The notes: a model not told the origin generated them from the sequence alone. Shown: positions 8,939 to 17,958, counted from the stretch's first letter. The stretch is 64,000 nt of DNA from Companilactobacillus zhachilii (GCF_003606365.2 NZ_CP031933.2:1612001-1676000); one strand, 5' to 3'. Numbers and translations are program-made.

Positions 8939-8978
8939 AAAAAGGTGTTCAGTTCACTCCGAACCGAACACCTTTTTT
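8939..8978. terminator. bidirectional intrinsic terminator
   Basis: AAGGTGTTC-A-GTTC pairs with GAAC-C-GAACACCTT, followed by six Ts on the plus strand and by TTTTTAATG on the minus strand. It serves the ABC operon on the minus strand and anything read through from lctP. Confidence 0.85.
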
Positions 8979-9057
8979 AATATTTTTTTGATTTCCATAA
9001 TCTATTATAGTCAGACTTGTGCAAGCATGTTTAAACAACGAATCAAAGATAATTTTT

Positions 9058-9837
9058 TTAAACTTCTTTTCTCGAGAAGAAAAATAAACCTATTGCCATA
9101 AATAATACGATATACAGTATATTGCCCATTAACATCTGATTATTACTCAAGTGCGTCAGTCTAGAAAGTAATTCTCCTCTGCTCAATTGGCTGGGATAGT
9201 TTAAAAAATTCAGTGGATTCCATTTTAAGAAATTCCATCTTTCAATTAAGATAAACATCAATGAACTAATAACTTCCAAGGTAAAGTACCCCACGACACC
9301 CACTACGACGGCCAATGCACCCTTCTTCATTACGGCAGCTAATAAGAGTACAACGCTCAAGATTAACCAAAGTGTAATAAAAGTGGCTCCATTACTAATC
9401 AGCCAGCTTTGCCAAACCAAATTAGTACCGCCACTCACCTTATCATTTAGCGAAAAGGTAGTGTTAAAGAAAACAAACTTATCGACCAAACTCAAAATCA
9501 TGGCCAACAAGTAGATTGCCACTGAATAAGTTAAAATAGTTAACCACTTGCTGACTAAAACTTGGCCACGCGAATACGGCTGCATCACTACATTCTTAAT
9601 CGTATTGTATTCAAACTCTGTCGAAATAATCGTGGCACTGGCTGCAATCATGATCAATGAAATAAATGATGTCGAGGCAAAGTCATACTGAAATAATAAT
9701 TTTGCTTCAAAGAATTTTGAATATGATTGGCTAAAAATTGCCATACCAATATTTTGTAACACGATAAATAACAGACAGAACCAGAGACTCCGCTTTTTTA
9801 ACAACTTAAAAATTTCTTGTTTATATAAATAGCCCAT
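9058..9837 (-). CDS. ABC-2 type transporter permease
   Basis: A 259-residue protein with about six membrane segments, starting MGYLYKQEIFKLLKKRSLW as in the permeases of bacitracin/lantibiotic-type ABC exporters (BcrB-like), with the typical STEFEYNTIKNV segment near residue 72. It follows the ATPase gene by nine bases, so they are one operon. Because the ATPase gene is frameshifted, export function may be lost or depend on reinitiation. Substrate is unknown; antimicrobial-peptide immunity is one possibility from the family. Confidence 0.85.
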   Translation of the reverse strand: MGYLYKQEIFKLLKKRSLWFCLLFIVLQNIGMAIFSQSYSKFFEAKLLFQYDFASTSFISLIMIAASATIISTEFEYNTIKNVVMQPYSRGQVLVSKWLTILTYSVAIYLLAMILSLVDKFVFFNTTFSLNDKVSGGTNLVWQSWLISNGATFITLWLILSVVLLLAAVMKKGALAVVVGVVGYFTLEVISSLMFILIERWNFLKWNPLNFLNYPSQLSRGELLSRLTHLSNNQMLMGNILYIVLFMAIGLFFFSRKEV

Positions 9838-9846
9838 AATCTTCTC

Positions 9847-10739
9847 CTATTCTGCAATTAGTTGCAAAATTGATTCTTCTAAATCAGCATCTTCATGCTG
9901 TAAATCAGTCACATTAATTTGCTGTTTCATCAAAATATTCATCAATCTTTCAACGGTATTTTTTTCGGTCAAAGCAAAGCGCAATGGCGATTGTGAGACA
10001 GTTTTAAAACCAACCACCTCTAATAATTCTTGTGCCTTGGTATCATCACTAGTTTTAATTACGATGAAATGTTGATTACTGGCTAATAATTCGTTCATGG
10101 TAGTTCTTTTGATAACTTTTCCATGGTCAATCACGATCAAATCTTCGGCTAATTTTTGTAATTCACCTAAAATATGACTGGATATCAAAACCGTCAAACC
10201 TTGATCTCTTCGTTTCAAAATCATTTCACGTAAATCTTTTGTTGCTTGTGGATCCAAACCATTCATAGGTTCATCAAGGATAACTAGATCAGGCTGGTTG
10301 ACCAAAGCCATCGCAATTCCTAATTTTTGCTTCATCCCTAAAGAGTACAATTTGGCTCTTTGGTCAATATAATCGTTCAATTTCAAATCATTAATAATTG
10401 TTTGAATACGTTCTTGACTATCCTTTGAATCGTTCACAAATAATTTAAGGTGATCTCTTCCACTTAAGTATGGATAAATGCCTGGATACTCAACTAATGC
10501 TCCGACTTTTTGTAAAATGGGATGGTGGTTGAAGGTAGTTTTTTGACCATCAATAGTTATCTGACCTTCACTTTTGATCAAACTTAAAATGGCCTTCATT
10601 ATTGTAGTCTTGCCGGCACCATTAGCCCCAACTAAACCAATGATATGCCCTTTTGACATTCAAAATTAATATCAAATAGCGTCTGTCTGTTACCAAAAGA
10701 CTTATTTAAATTTTTAACTGATAAAATTATTTCTTCCAA
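9847..10739 (-). pseudogene. ABC transporter ATP-binding protein, apparent -1 frameshift near its N terminus
   Basis: The main frame encodes 270 residues with Walker A GANGAGKTT, the LYSLGMKQKLGIAMAL signature, Walker B LVILDEPMNGLDP and a switch His. It begins abruptly at MSKGHIIGLVGANG, lacking the first beta strands every such ATPase has. Those residues (IILSVKNLNKSFGN, then QTLFDINFECQKG) are present just upstream in another frame, starting at a TTG with GGAGG seven bases before it. One extra A in the run at 10651-10654 would join the two into a normal protein of about 298 residues. The ORF's own ATG overlaps a TGA in its frame, so reinitiation could yield a truncated product. It could be a true mutation, a sequencing error in a homopolymer, or rarely a recoding site. 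Confidence 0.8.
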
Positions 10740-10786
10740 AATCTTGCCTCCATTTGAAGTCTCCCTAATCCCCATCTAATCCGATA

Positions 10787-10816
10787 ATTAAAGTCTATCG
10801 AAGTATTGATTTTCAA
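10787..10816 (-). promoter_or_regulatory. candidate promoter of the ABC operon
   Basis: On the minus strand TTGAAA and TTTAAT are 18 bases apart, about 50 bases before the TTG start. The match is moderate. Confidence 0.4.
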
Positions 10817-10902
10817 GATATTCAAATAAGTAATTTTTCAAATTTTTTTCAGAACGTAAAAAAACATGTAACAAAACACAGTTAACCTTCCAGCATAAAA
10901 AT

Positions 10903-10944
10903 AAACAAAACTAGCTATCCTAAACTGGACGACTAGTTTTGTTT
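10903..10944 (-). terminator. terminator of the pyr operon
   Basis: On the minus strand AAACAAAACTAG pairs with CTAGTTTTGTTT, with an inner TCC/GGA, followed by ATTTTTATG. It lies about 70 bases past the pyrD stop. Confidence 0.8.
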
Positions 10945-11011
10945 GTTTTAAGAGGAAAATACTATGTTTCATTACACGTTTAAGTAAAAATCACAGAACT
11001 TCTTCTAATAA

Positions 11012-12160
11012 TTATTCAAGAAATGAAGCGCCTGAATTAGCATCTAATTCAATTTTTTTCTTGTCATCAATATCGGTAACGACAACATCTTCACTAGCTC
11101 GCACTGGAACTTCTGCAATCTTAGGTGAATACGTTACTTTTTGTAAAACATCATTCTTAGAAAGATATTGGTTAATTTGATTGATCATAGTTGGACCATT
11201 ATAAATAAATCCTGTATAAACTTGTACCAAACTTGCTCCAGCCATTAATGCCGCTTGTGCATCTTCGGGTGTAAAAACACCACCGGAAAACATAATTGGC
11301 AAATCTGGGAATGCTTGATGGATAGCCTTTGTTAAGCTCAATGATTTTTTAAAAATTGGCTTCCCACTAAGTCCGCCACCTTCATTCTTATGCTCAGATT
11401 TCAAATTATCATGAACAGAACTAGGATTGGCAGCAGTATTAGTCAAAATCACTCCGTCTATCAAATGACCTACTTCAGTTAACAATTCAATCAGTTTTTC
11501 AGAAGTGATATCATTGCCAAACTTACAAAAAATTGGTTCCTTGATATGCAAATTATGGATTTTTTGAAGTAATTTTTTAGCCACGGGAATTTCTTGTAAC
11601 GTCGTTACACCCTTTTGATTAGGACAACTTTGATTTAACGCAATGTAGTCACCAAATGAGTGAATCTGTGCAATATTATCGACCATTTCATCAATCATAC
11701 TGTCGCTATCTAACCCATGTCCCGGAGCAACGCTGATACCAATCTTAACGTGTTTAGGCGTATTGGCTAGATGTTTTCTAGTTTCTTCCACGCCGACATT
11801 ATTTAAACCCATGCGGTTAATAATTGCTTGATCTTGGGGCAAACGAAAAATTCTCTTTTTCTTGTTACCTGGTTGTTCATTTTTAGTAATACTACCAATT
11901 TCAACAAAGCCAGCGCCTAAAGCACCCAAACTATTATAGAACTCAGCCTTTTTATCAAAACCAGCTGCAATACCAATTGGTGAATCAAAAGTTACACCCT
12001 TAACTGTCACACTCAAATTAGCATAGTTTTTTGTTCGAAACATCGTTCGTAACACTTGTGGCGTTTGATTAAACACTTTTAAACCAGTCGCTACCAAATG
12101 ATGATCAACTTCTGGGTCTACTTTGAAAATTGCCGGACGAACTAATTTGTATAAGTCCAT
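11012..12160 (-). CDS. pyrD: dihydroorotate dehydrogenase, class 2-like
   Basis: A 382-residue flavoprotein oxidising dihydroorotate to orotate. The N terminus (MDLYKLVRPAIFKVDPEVDH, then about 25 more residues) matches the membrane-associated helices of quinone-dependent class 2 enzymes, as do NRMGLNNVG near 115, GGGLSGKPIF, IMFSGGVFTPEDA and LVQVYTGFIYNGP. At the catalytic-base position the sequence reads NQSCPN with Cys179, whereas class 2 enzymes normally carry Ser in SSPN and class 1 enzymes carry Cys. The C terminus runs about 45 residues beyond the barrel. It is the last gene of the operon and overlaps pyrE by one base (TAATG). Confidence 0.93.
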   Translation of the reverse strand: MDLYKLVRPAIFKVDPEVDHHLVATGLKVFNQTPQVLRTMFRTKNYANLSVTVKGVTFDSPIGIAAGFDKKAEFYNSLGALGAGFVEIGSITKNEQPGNKKKRIFRLPQDQAIINRMGLNNVGVEETRKHLANTPKHVKIGISVAPGHGLDSDSMIDEMVDNIAQIHSFGDYIALNQSCPNQKGVTTLQEIPVAKKLLQKIHNLHIKEPIFCKFGNDITSEKLIELLTEVGHLIDGVILTNTAANPSSVHDNLKSEHKNEGGGLSGKPIFKKSLSLTKAIHQAFPDLPIMFSGGVFTPEDAQAALMAGASLVQVYTGFIYNGPTMINQINQYLSKNDVLQKVTYSPKIAEVPVRASEDVVVTDIDDKKKIELDANSGASFLE

Positions 12161-12798
12161 TATTTACCCCAGCTTTCTGGGTCTTGATACCATTGTTTTA
12201 ATAATTCCATATCATTTGCTTCAACATAATTTTGTTCTTGGGCAACTTCAATCATGGTTGGATAGTCTGTCAATGTGAACAATTGCGTATCATAGTCAGC
12301 AAAGTTTTGAGTGCTTTCTGGCAAGCCATATGAAAAAATTGCCACGGTCCCAATCACGTCGCCACCTTCTTCACGAACCGCCTTAACAGCCTTTAAAATA
12401 CTACCACCAGTTGAAATTAAGTCATCAATTAGAACAACTTTATCACCTTTTTGACAACGACCTTCGATTTGACTCTTCTTACCATGATCCTTCTTTTGAG
12501 GACGAACATAGTTTAAAGGTAAATTCAAGATGTTAGACACACCAGTAGCATGAGGAATTCCTGCCGTGGCAACACCACCGATAACTTCAGCATCGGGATA
12601 GTGTTCTTTAATCAATTCAGCTAAATCATGTGCAATTGTTTGGCGGAAATCTGGATAAGCAATCGTTAGACGGTTATCCGTATAAATGGGAGCTTTAATA
12701 CCACTGGCCCATGTGAATGGCTCTTTGGGACTTAATGTAACCGCCTTAATTTTTAATAATTGTCCGGCAATATTATTTGCAACTGCTAATTCATCCAT
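12160..12798 (-). CDS. pyrE: orotate phosphoribosyltransferase
   Basis: A 212-residue type I phosphoribosyltransferase converting orotate and PRPP to OMP. The PRPP-binding loop is VVLIDDLISTGGSIL near residue 120. PFTWASGIKAPIYTDNR near 24 and VIGGVATAGIPHATGVS near 77 are typical of PyrE. Start and stop both overlap neighbours by one base in TAATG, giving tight translational coupling between pyrF, pyrE and pyrD. Confidence 0.96.
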   Translation of the reverse strand: MDELAVANNIAGQLLKIKAVTLSPKEPFTWASGIKAPIYTDNRLTIAYPDFRQTIAHDLAELIKEHYPDAEVIGGVATAGIPHATGVSNILNLPLNYVRPQKKDHGKKSQIEGRCQKGDKVVLIDDLISTGGSILKAVKAVREEGGDVIGTVAIFSYGLPESTQNFADYDTQLFTLTDYPTMIEVAQEQNYVEANDMELLKQWYQDPESWGK

Positions 12799-13490
12799 TA
12801 TTTATTCCACTCCTTACAAATATTCATGTATGCTTGATGACCATTTTCTGCTTGAGTAATCGGACGACCGACAACGATAGCATCACTACCTAAACTTCTC
12901 GCATGAGCCGGTGTTGCAACACGCTTTTGGTCGCCAACTTGGGCTGATTTAGGTCTAATACCTGGAGTTACACATAAGAAATCAGTACTAGTAGCATCTT
13001 TGATCATTGGAACTTCAAGTGCTGATGAAATAACACCATCGGCACCATTTTGATAAGCCAATTTTGCTAGATGTGTCACGTAATCTTGTGACTTTAAAGG
13101 TACTTGTAGTTCATTAGCTAATTCACTTTGTCCAAGTGATGTCAATTGTGTGACCGCTAATAATTTAGTTTGAGAACCGTCCAAACCTTTTTTAGCAGCT
13201 TCAATCATCTCGGCACCACCAGTGGCATGAACCGTCAACATCTGAACATCCCATTTAGCAATCATTTCACACGTTCTCTTAACGGTATTGGGAATATCAT
13301 GCAACTTCAAATCTAAGAAAATATTGTAACCACGTTCTCTCAAATTTCTGACAAATGGATAACCAAATTGACAAAACATTTCCAAACCAATCTTTAAAAA
13401 CAATTTTTCATCCTTAGGAAATTGGTTTAAGAAGTTAATACATTCAAAATCATCTGCAAAATCTAGCGCTACTATTACTGGTTTACTCAT
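12798..13490 (-). CDS. pyrF: orotidine 5'-phosphate decarboxylase
   Basis: A 230-residue TIM-barrel enzyme making UMP from OMP. The catalytic Lys/Asp cluster is in IFLDLKLHDIPNTVK near residue 57. ALDFADDFE at the N terminus, VTPGIRP near 175 and DAIVVGRPIT near 204 (phosphate binding) are also present. It is 16 bases after pyrC and couples to pyrE by TAATG. Confidence 0.96.
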   Translation of the reverse strand: MSKPVIVALDFADDFECINFLNQFPKDEKLFLKIGLEMFCQFGYPFVRNLRERGYNIFLDLKLHDIPNTVKRTCEMIAKWDVQMLTVHATGGAEMIEAAKKGLDGSQTKLLAVTQLTSLGQSELANELQVPLKSQDYVTHLAKLAYQNGADGVISSALEVPMIKDATSTDFLCVTPGIRPKSAQVGDQKRVATPAHARSLGSDAIVVGRPITQAENGHQAYMNICKEWNK

Positions 13491-13506
13491 TTTTACCCCT
13501 CATTTT

Positions 13507-14778
13507 TTATTTTGAATAGACACATTCTCCATCAATATACGTTTGTTCGACTTGCCCATAAACATTTTGGCCGATAAAAGGACTGTTTTTCCCTTTTGAT
13601 AAGAAATCAGTTGTTTTGATCTCGTATTCATCTGCCAAATTAATAATGGCAAAATCGGCAGCTTGATTCAGTTTAATAATGCCGGCATTTTTTAAATTAA
13701 AGAGCTGTGCTGGTTTTTCAGTCATTAAATTCAATAATTGCTCCAAACTGATAATTCCAGTCTTAACTAAACGACTGTACATTAATGGGAATGACGTTTC
13801 GATGCCCGTGATACCAAACGCACTCTTTTCAAAGCCTTGATTCTTTTCATTTTCAGCATGTGGTGCATGATCAGTTGCAATCATGTCAATCGTACCATCC
13901 TGCAGTCCGGAAATTAATGCTTGGCGATCTGCTTCACTACGAAGCGGTGGATTCATCTTAAAGTTAGCATCATCAGTTAAAATATCGGCATCACTTAATA
14001 ACAAATGATGTGGTGACACCTCACAAGTGACATTAATACCAGCATCCTTGGCCATTCTGACTAGTTCAATACCATCTTTAGTTGAAATATGACAGACATG
14101 ATAGTGTACACCAGTCTCTTTAGCTAAAACCAAATCACGAGCAAGTTGTGAAGTTTCGGCGACCTGTTTGATTCCTGGCAAGCCTAAACGTTGTGACGCT
14201 GAGCCAAAATTAATTACACCGCGATTGAAAAGATTCTTATCTTCAACATGTGCTGCTAAGTGACTATCGATAGCGGCGATTCGTTCCATGGCCTCGTACA
14301 TGGATTGTGCGTTCATAATTCCATGACCATCATTTGAGAAAGCAAAAGCTCCTAACTTAGCCAGCCCTTCAATATCAACCAATTCATCACTAGTTTCGTT
14401 CACAGTAACGGGTGCATACTGCAATGTGTGAATTAGCGAATTAGCCTGATTCAAGGCTACTTGTTGTTGAAACTTTTTGGCATCATCTGGTACGGGAGTT
14501 ACATTTGGCATTGCTCCAACAGTCGTAAACCCACCATGAGCTGAAGCTAAGGTGCCAGTTCTAATAGTTTCCTTATGAACTTGACCTGGTTCTCTAAAAT
14601 GAACGTGGACATCAACTAATCCTGGCGTAACCAATTGAAATTTAGCATCAATTATTTTAGCATCAGTTGCCACAATATTTTCGGCAATTTGTTTGAACTT
14701 ACCGTCTTCAACTAAAACGTCACAGTTAATTAATTTATTAGTGTAAAACAACTTGGCGTTTTTGATCAGCAGTTTCAT
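13507..14778 (-). CDS. pyrC: dihydroorotase
   Basis: A 423-residue amidohydrolase of the class I type, interconverting carbamoyl-aspartate and dihydroorotate. Metal ligands are seen in VDVHVHFREPGQVHKE near residue 55, and in the conserved HVED, HYHVCHIST and MIATDHAPHAENEK segments. The start overlaps the 3' end of pyrB by 41 bases, which is unusual in length but the pyrB stop and pyrC ribosome site are consistent with coupled translation. Confidence 0.95.
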   Translation of the reverse strand: MKLLIKNAKLFYTNKLINCDVLVEDGKFKQIAENIVATDAKIIDAKFQLVTPGLVDVHVHFREPGQVHKETIRTGTLASAHGGFTTVGAMPNVTPVPDDAKKFQQQVALNQANSLIHTLQYAPVTVNETSDELVDIEGLAKLGAFAFSNDGHGIMNAQSMYEAMERIAAIDSHLAAHVEDKNLFNRGVINFGSASQRLGLPGIKQVAETSQLARDLVLAKETGVHYHVCHISTKDGIELVRMAKDAGINVTCEVSPHHLLLSDADILTDDANFKMNPPLRSEADRQALISGLQDGTIDMIATDHAPHAENEKNQGFEKSAFGITGIETSFPLMYSRLVKTGIISLEQLLNLMTEKPAQLFNLKNAGIIKLNQAADFAIINLADEYEIKTTDFLSKGKNSPFIGQNVYGQVEQTYIDGECVYSK

Positions 14779-15685
14779 TTTTCACCTTGTCCCCTTCCAA
14801 AACAGCTTCAATCATGGCCATTCTCATGAATACTCCGTTAGCCATTTGTGGGAAGATGTATGACTTTTCACATTCTACAACGTCATCAGCAATTTCAGCT
14901 CCACGATTTACTGGTGCAGGGTGCATAATCATAGCATCTGGTTTCATCATTTTGACGCGGTCACTATTCAAACCATATTTAGCAAAATAATCTGCTTTAG
15001 AGAAGTTCTTATTTTCTTCTTCAGAAAGACGTTCGTGTTGAACTCTCAACAACATAACAACGTCCATTTCTTGGCAAAGTTCATCAACGCTCATATGTTG
15101 ACCAATTTCAGCAAATTCTGGAGTATACCAAGCATCTAGACCACCGAAGTTCACTTGAGCTCCTAGACGTGTCAAAATTTCGGCATTAGAATGGGCCACA
15201 CGTGAATGACTTAAATCTCCGATAATACCAATCTTCAGACCTTCAAACTTACCGAAGTGTTCGTAAATTGTCATCAAATCTAATAATGATTGTGAAGGAT
15301 GTTGACCAGTTCCGTCACCACCGTTAATGATATGGATATTTAAATTATGATTATTTACAAGGTCTTCATAGTATTTATCTTGGCTGTGACGAATGATTGC
15401 TACTGAAGCTCCGATACTTTCTTCAGTCTTAACAGTGTCATAAAGGCTTTCACCCTTAGTTGTTGATGAAGTTGATGCTTCAAATTCGATTTCTTTCATA
15501 CCAAGCTTCATTTCAGCTACTTGGAAACTTGATTTAGTTCTCGTACTATTCTCAAAGAAAAGGTTGATAGCAAATTTATCAGCACCAATTGCTGATTTCT
15601 TGCCTTCTTTGAACTCCATAGCTGAATTTATCAAGCTATAGACCTCTTCGTTTGATAATTGTGACATAGAAAGTATATTTTTCAT
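14738..15685 (-). CDS. pyrB: aspartate carbamoyltransferase catalytic chain
   Basis: A 315-residue enzyme joining carbamoyl phosphate to aspartate, the first gene of this operon. Carbamoyl-phosphate binding FFENSTRTKSSFQVAE near residue 48 and the aspartate-side HPSQSLLDLMTIYE and LLRVQHER segments are present. The C terminus carries about 15 extra polar residues where it overlaps pyrC. The ATG is preceded by GGAGGA and lies right after a terminator of the attenuating leader. No pyrR or carAB is in the window. Confidence 0.96.
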   Translation of the reverse strand: MKNILSMSQLSNEEVYSLINSAMEFKEGKKSAIGADKFAINLFFENSTRTKSSFQVAEMKLGMKEIEFEASTSSTTKGESLYDTVKTEESIGASVAIIRHSQDKYYEDLVNNHNLNIHIINGGDGTGQHPSQSLLDLMTIYEHFGKFEGLKIGIIGDLSHSRVAHSNAEILTRLGAQVNFGGLDAWYTPEFAEIGQHMSVDELCQEMDVVMLLRVQHERLSEEENKNFSKADYFAKYGLNSDRVKMMKPDAMIMHPAPVNRGAEIADDVVECEKSYIFPQMANGVFMRMAMIEAVLEGDKVKNETADQKRQVVLH

Positions 15686-15701
15686 TGTTTTCCTCCAAAT
15701 T

Positions 15702-15731
15702 AAAAAGGGCTAGCTTTCATCCAGCTAGTCC
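15702..15731 (-). terminator. pyr attenuator terminator 2
   Basis: GGGACTAGCT pairs with AGCTAGCCC (one A-C mismatch) around GGATGA on the minus strand, followed by TTTTTA, 15 bases before the pyrB ribosome site. Confidence 0.88.
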
Positions 15732-15808
15732 CTAAAAGTTTGGAATTATTCCGACCTTTTAGACCTCACTGGATCCATTTAAAAGTTCCCTGATTTTCTT
15801 TAAGTAAA

Positions 15809-15843
15809 CAAAAAACTTCCTATCCCACAAGGAAAGGAAGTTT
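15809..15843 (-). terminator. pyr attenuator terminator 1
   Basis: AACTTCCT pairs with AGGAAGTT on the minus strand and is followed by a run of Ts (TTTTTTG). It comes right after the first PyrR-type site. Confidence 0.85.
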
Positions 15844-15917
15844 ACACTTTTTTTCGTCATATGTGTAAGTAACCTTCCAAGCCTCACAGGACTTGATTAA
15901 AAGTTTTCGTTGGAAAT

Positions 15918-15946
15918 AATATATACGATTTTGGGGCTAGCGTCAA
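15918..15946 (-). promoter_or_regulatory. pyr operon promoter
   Basis: TTGACG and TATATT separated by 17 bases on the minus strand, placing transcription start near 15911, just ahead of the first PyrR-type site. Confidence 0.75.
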
Positions 15947-15965
15947 TAGTTTTTTCTTTTTTGGG

Positions 15966-16139
15966 GCGGCCGTCGGAAGAGCGGGGAAAAATTAACTGGC
16001 TATGCGGACCGAGCCGAGCCAAGGTCTCGTCTCTCGGTTTGAAGCCTTGCAAGCAAGTCTCCAAACACGCCCGGTGGGGTAAGAGCTAAAGCTCTAACGC
16101 CACTTTCACAGCCAGTTAATTTTTCCCCGCTCTTCCGAC
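15966..16139 (-). repeat. family A structured repeat, copy A3
   Basis: Inverted orientation relative to A1. The closing stem is a perfect 30-bp inverted repeat (15972-16001 with 16110-16139). Inner hairpins read, in family orientation, GTTAGAGC-TTTA-GCTCTTAC, GTTTGGAG-CTTGC with GCAAG-CTTCAAAC, and a GAG/CGAG stem with an ACCTTGG loop. It belongs to the second subtype (linker CACCGGGCGTG), lies just upstream of the pyr promoter, and occupies part of the 778-bp gap 15686-16463. Confidence 0.92.
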
Positions 16140-16284
16140 TAATTTATTTTTAAACGCTCAGATGTTTTCTCAAGTTACTTTGAATAAACTTTGGATATAT
16201 ACAATTTGGCAATTTTTACGAAATTATATCTTAAACTCAAAGTGCCAAACTTCAAAAAAGAAGTTTGGGAAAAACTATTATTAA

Positions 16285-16420
16285 CTTTAAACATGCGGCA
16301 TAAACGTGGAACAAAACATAGCTTTTTCCGCTTAAAACAAATAGCCCAGCAATCCAAAATCGGATTACTGGGGCTATTTGCCTTAATGCTCGAAAGCTGA
16401 ACATGTTTTGTCCCACTCTC
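16285..16420 (-). repeat. family B hairpin repeat, copy B1
   Basis: An approximately 136-bp extended hairpin. The outer stem is GTGGAACAAAACAT with ATGTTTTGTCCCAC. A middle loop region follows. The tip is AAATAGCC(C)AGCAATCC with GGATTACTGGGGCTATTT. It lies 43 bp past the tyrS stop. Confidence 0.88.
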
Positions 16421-16463
16421 TCCCAATATTAATTACACTTATTCAAAAATAAATATTTGATTA

Positions 16464-17708
16464 TTATTTAACTGTTGCCAAGAAATACTTCTTCTTACCA
16501 CGACGGATAACAATGTACTTACCATCAAATGAATCTTTAGGATTGATTTCCATTGTTGTGTCTGTCAATCTTTCGCCGTTGATTCTGATTGCACCATTTT
16601 GAATATCTTCACGTGCTTGACGCTTTGATTTATCGACGTTTGTTGCAATTAATAGATCAACTAAGTTGATTGGATCGGCTGAGATTTCTGCACTTGGTAC
16701 TCCATGGAAGGCTTCAGCTACTTCTTCTGTTGTTAACTCTTGGATTTCTCCTGAGAAGAGTACGTCTGTAATCTTTTCAGCTGTCTTCAAGGCTTCTTCA
16801 CCGTGGACAAACTTAGTAACCTCTTCAGCTAAAGTCTTTTGAGCTAAACGTTTTTCAGGTGCTGTTTTAACTGATTCTGCCAAGTCTTCAATTTGTTCCT
16901 TTGTTAGGAATGTGAATTTCTTCAACAAATTGATAACGTCTTTATCATCTTGATTGAACCAGAATTGATAAAATTCGTAAGGGGATGTCTTCTTAGGATC
17001 AAGCCATACGGCACCACCAGCTGTCTTACCAAATTTAGTACCATCTGCTTTCAACAATAATGGAATTGTCAATGCATAAACTTTAGCATCTTGACCTTCG
17101 GCTTTATGGATCAAATCAAGTCCAGCGGTTAAGTTACCCCATTGGTCACCACCACCAACTTGTAATTGAACGTTATGTTTACGATATAGTGTCAAGAAAT
17201 CTAGCGATTGAAGAATTTGGTATGTAAATTCAGTAAATGAAATACCTACTTCCAAACGGCTTGAAATAATTTCCTTATTAAGCATTGTATTAACGTTGAA
17301 CAACTTACCATAGTCACGCAAGAAGTCCAAAATACCAATAGGTTCTGTCCAGTCATAATTATTAACCATTGTAAAGCCACTGAAAATCTTGTTAGCTTGG
17401 GCACTTAAAGCTTCAACATTATGGTTAACTTGGTCCATTGTTTGCATTGGACGTTCAGCTTTCTTACCACTTGGATCACCAATAGAACCAGTAGCACCAC
17501 CAATAACGATGTATGGATGATGACCAAACTTGCCAAATCTCTCCAATGTCATAAATGGCAATAAATGTCCGATATGCATGGAATCACCTGTTGGATCCAT
17601 ACCACAGTATAGTGAGATATCCTTTGAATCAACTAATTCACGTAAACCTTCTTCGTCAGATTGTTGGTTGATCAGACCACGCCATGATAATTCGTCAATA
17701 ATATTCAT
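16464..17708 (-). CDS. tyrS: tyrosyl-tRNA synthetase
   Basis: A 414-residue class I synthetase attaching tyrosine to its tRNA. The HIGH-type motif is SMHIGHLLPF near residue 44, YGMD-type LYCGMDPTGDS just before it binds tyrosine and ATP, and KFGKT in GTKFGKTAGGAVWL near 230 is the KMSKS loop. A C-terminal S4-like domain (about 350-414) ends the protein. The start is the ATG in MNIIDELSWRG with AGGAGGAA seven bases upstream; a longer ORF reaching into the T-box leader is not translated. It is controlled by an upstream T-box. Confidence 0.96.
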   Translation of the reverse strand: MNIIDELSWRGLINQQSDEEGLRELVDSKDISLYCGMDPTGDSMHIGHLLPFMTLERFGKFGHHPYIVIGGATGSIGDPSGKKAERPMQTMDQVNHNVEALSAQANKIFSGFTMVNNYDWTEPIGILDFLRDYGKLFNVNTMLNKEIISSRLEVGISFTEFTYQILQSLDFLTLYRKHNVQLQVGGGDQWGNLTAGLDLIHKAEGQDAKVYALTIPLLLKADGTKFGKTAGGAVWLDPKKTSPYEFYQFWFNQDDKDVINLLKKFTFLTKEQIEDLAESVKTAPEKRLAQKTLAEEVTKFVHGEEALKTAEKITDVLFSGEIQELTTEEVAEAFHGVPSAEISADPINLVDLLIATNVDKSKRQAREDIQNGAIRINGERLTDTTMEINPKDSFDGKYIVIRRGKKKYFLATVK

Positions 17709-17744
17709 AAATCTTCCTCCTATTTTTAGCCCAGTTATAGAAAT

Positions 17745-17950
17745 AAAAAAAACGCCCCTGCAATAATGCAGGGACGCTTTTTGCGCGGTACCACCCAAAT
17801 TCAAGTTAATTAACTTGCTCTTTACTCCCATAACGTAGGACACGAATTTCAGCCTCGTATTTCACAATTTACCCTGCTTGACTTGCACCAACCGTCAATT
17901 CTCTAAACACTGAAGTAAACCACTACTTAATTAAAACTAAAATCTTACTA
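17745..17950 (-). promoter_or_regulatory. T-box riboswitch (tyrosine) upstream of tyrS
   Basis: On the minus strand the conserved T-box GGGTGGTACCGCGC (17783-17796) precedes a terminator GCGTCCCTGCA...TGCAGGGGCG followed by eight Ts (17748-17776). Upstream is a stem I region with GACGGTTGGTG in its apical part and GTGAAATACGAGG on its 3' side, where TAC (17857-17859) is the likely tyrosine specifier. Uncharged tRNA-Tyr should stabilise the antiterminator. Confidence 0.92.
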
Positions 17951-17958
17951 TAAGTATG

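Larger units (their letters stand above)
15700..15911 (-). promoter_or_regulatory. pyr leader with two tandem PyrR-type attenuators
   Basis: On the minus strand the leader holds AGTCCTGTGAGGCT (15873-15893 region), a perfect match to the PyrR-binding consensus ARUCCNGNGAGGYU, followed by a terminator (15809-15843). It then has GATCCAGTGAGGTCT (15755-15776 region), close to the consensus, followed by a second terminator (15702-15731) directly before pyrB. When UMP is plentiful, PyrR bound to such sites favours termination (established for Bacillus and lactobacilli). PyrR must be encoded elsewhere. Confidence 0.88.

Noticed and set aside
16175..16426. ORFs across family B copies B1 and B2 on either strand
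   Set aside because: They follow the hairpin sequence, have no ribosome sites and are not kept in B3 or B4.
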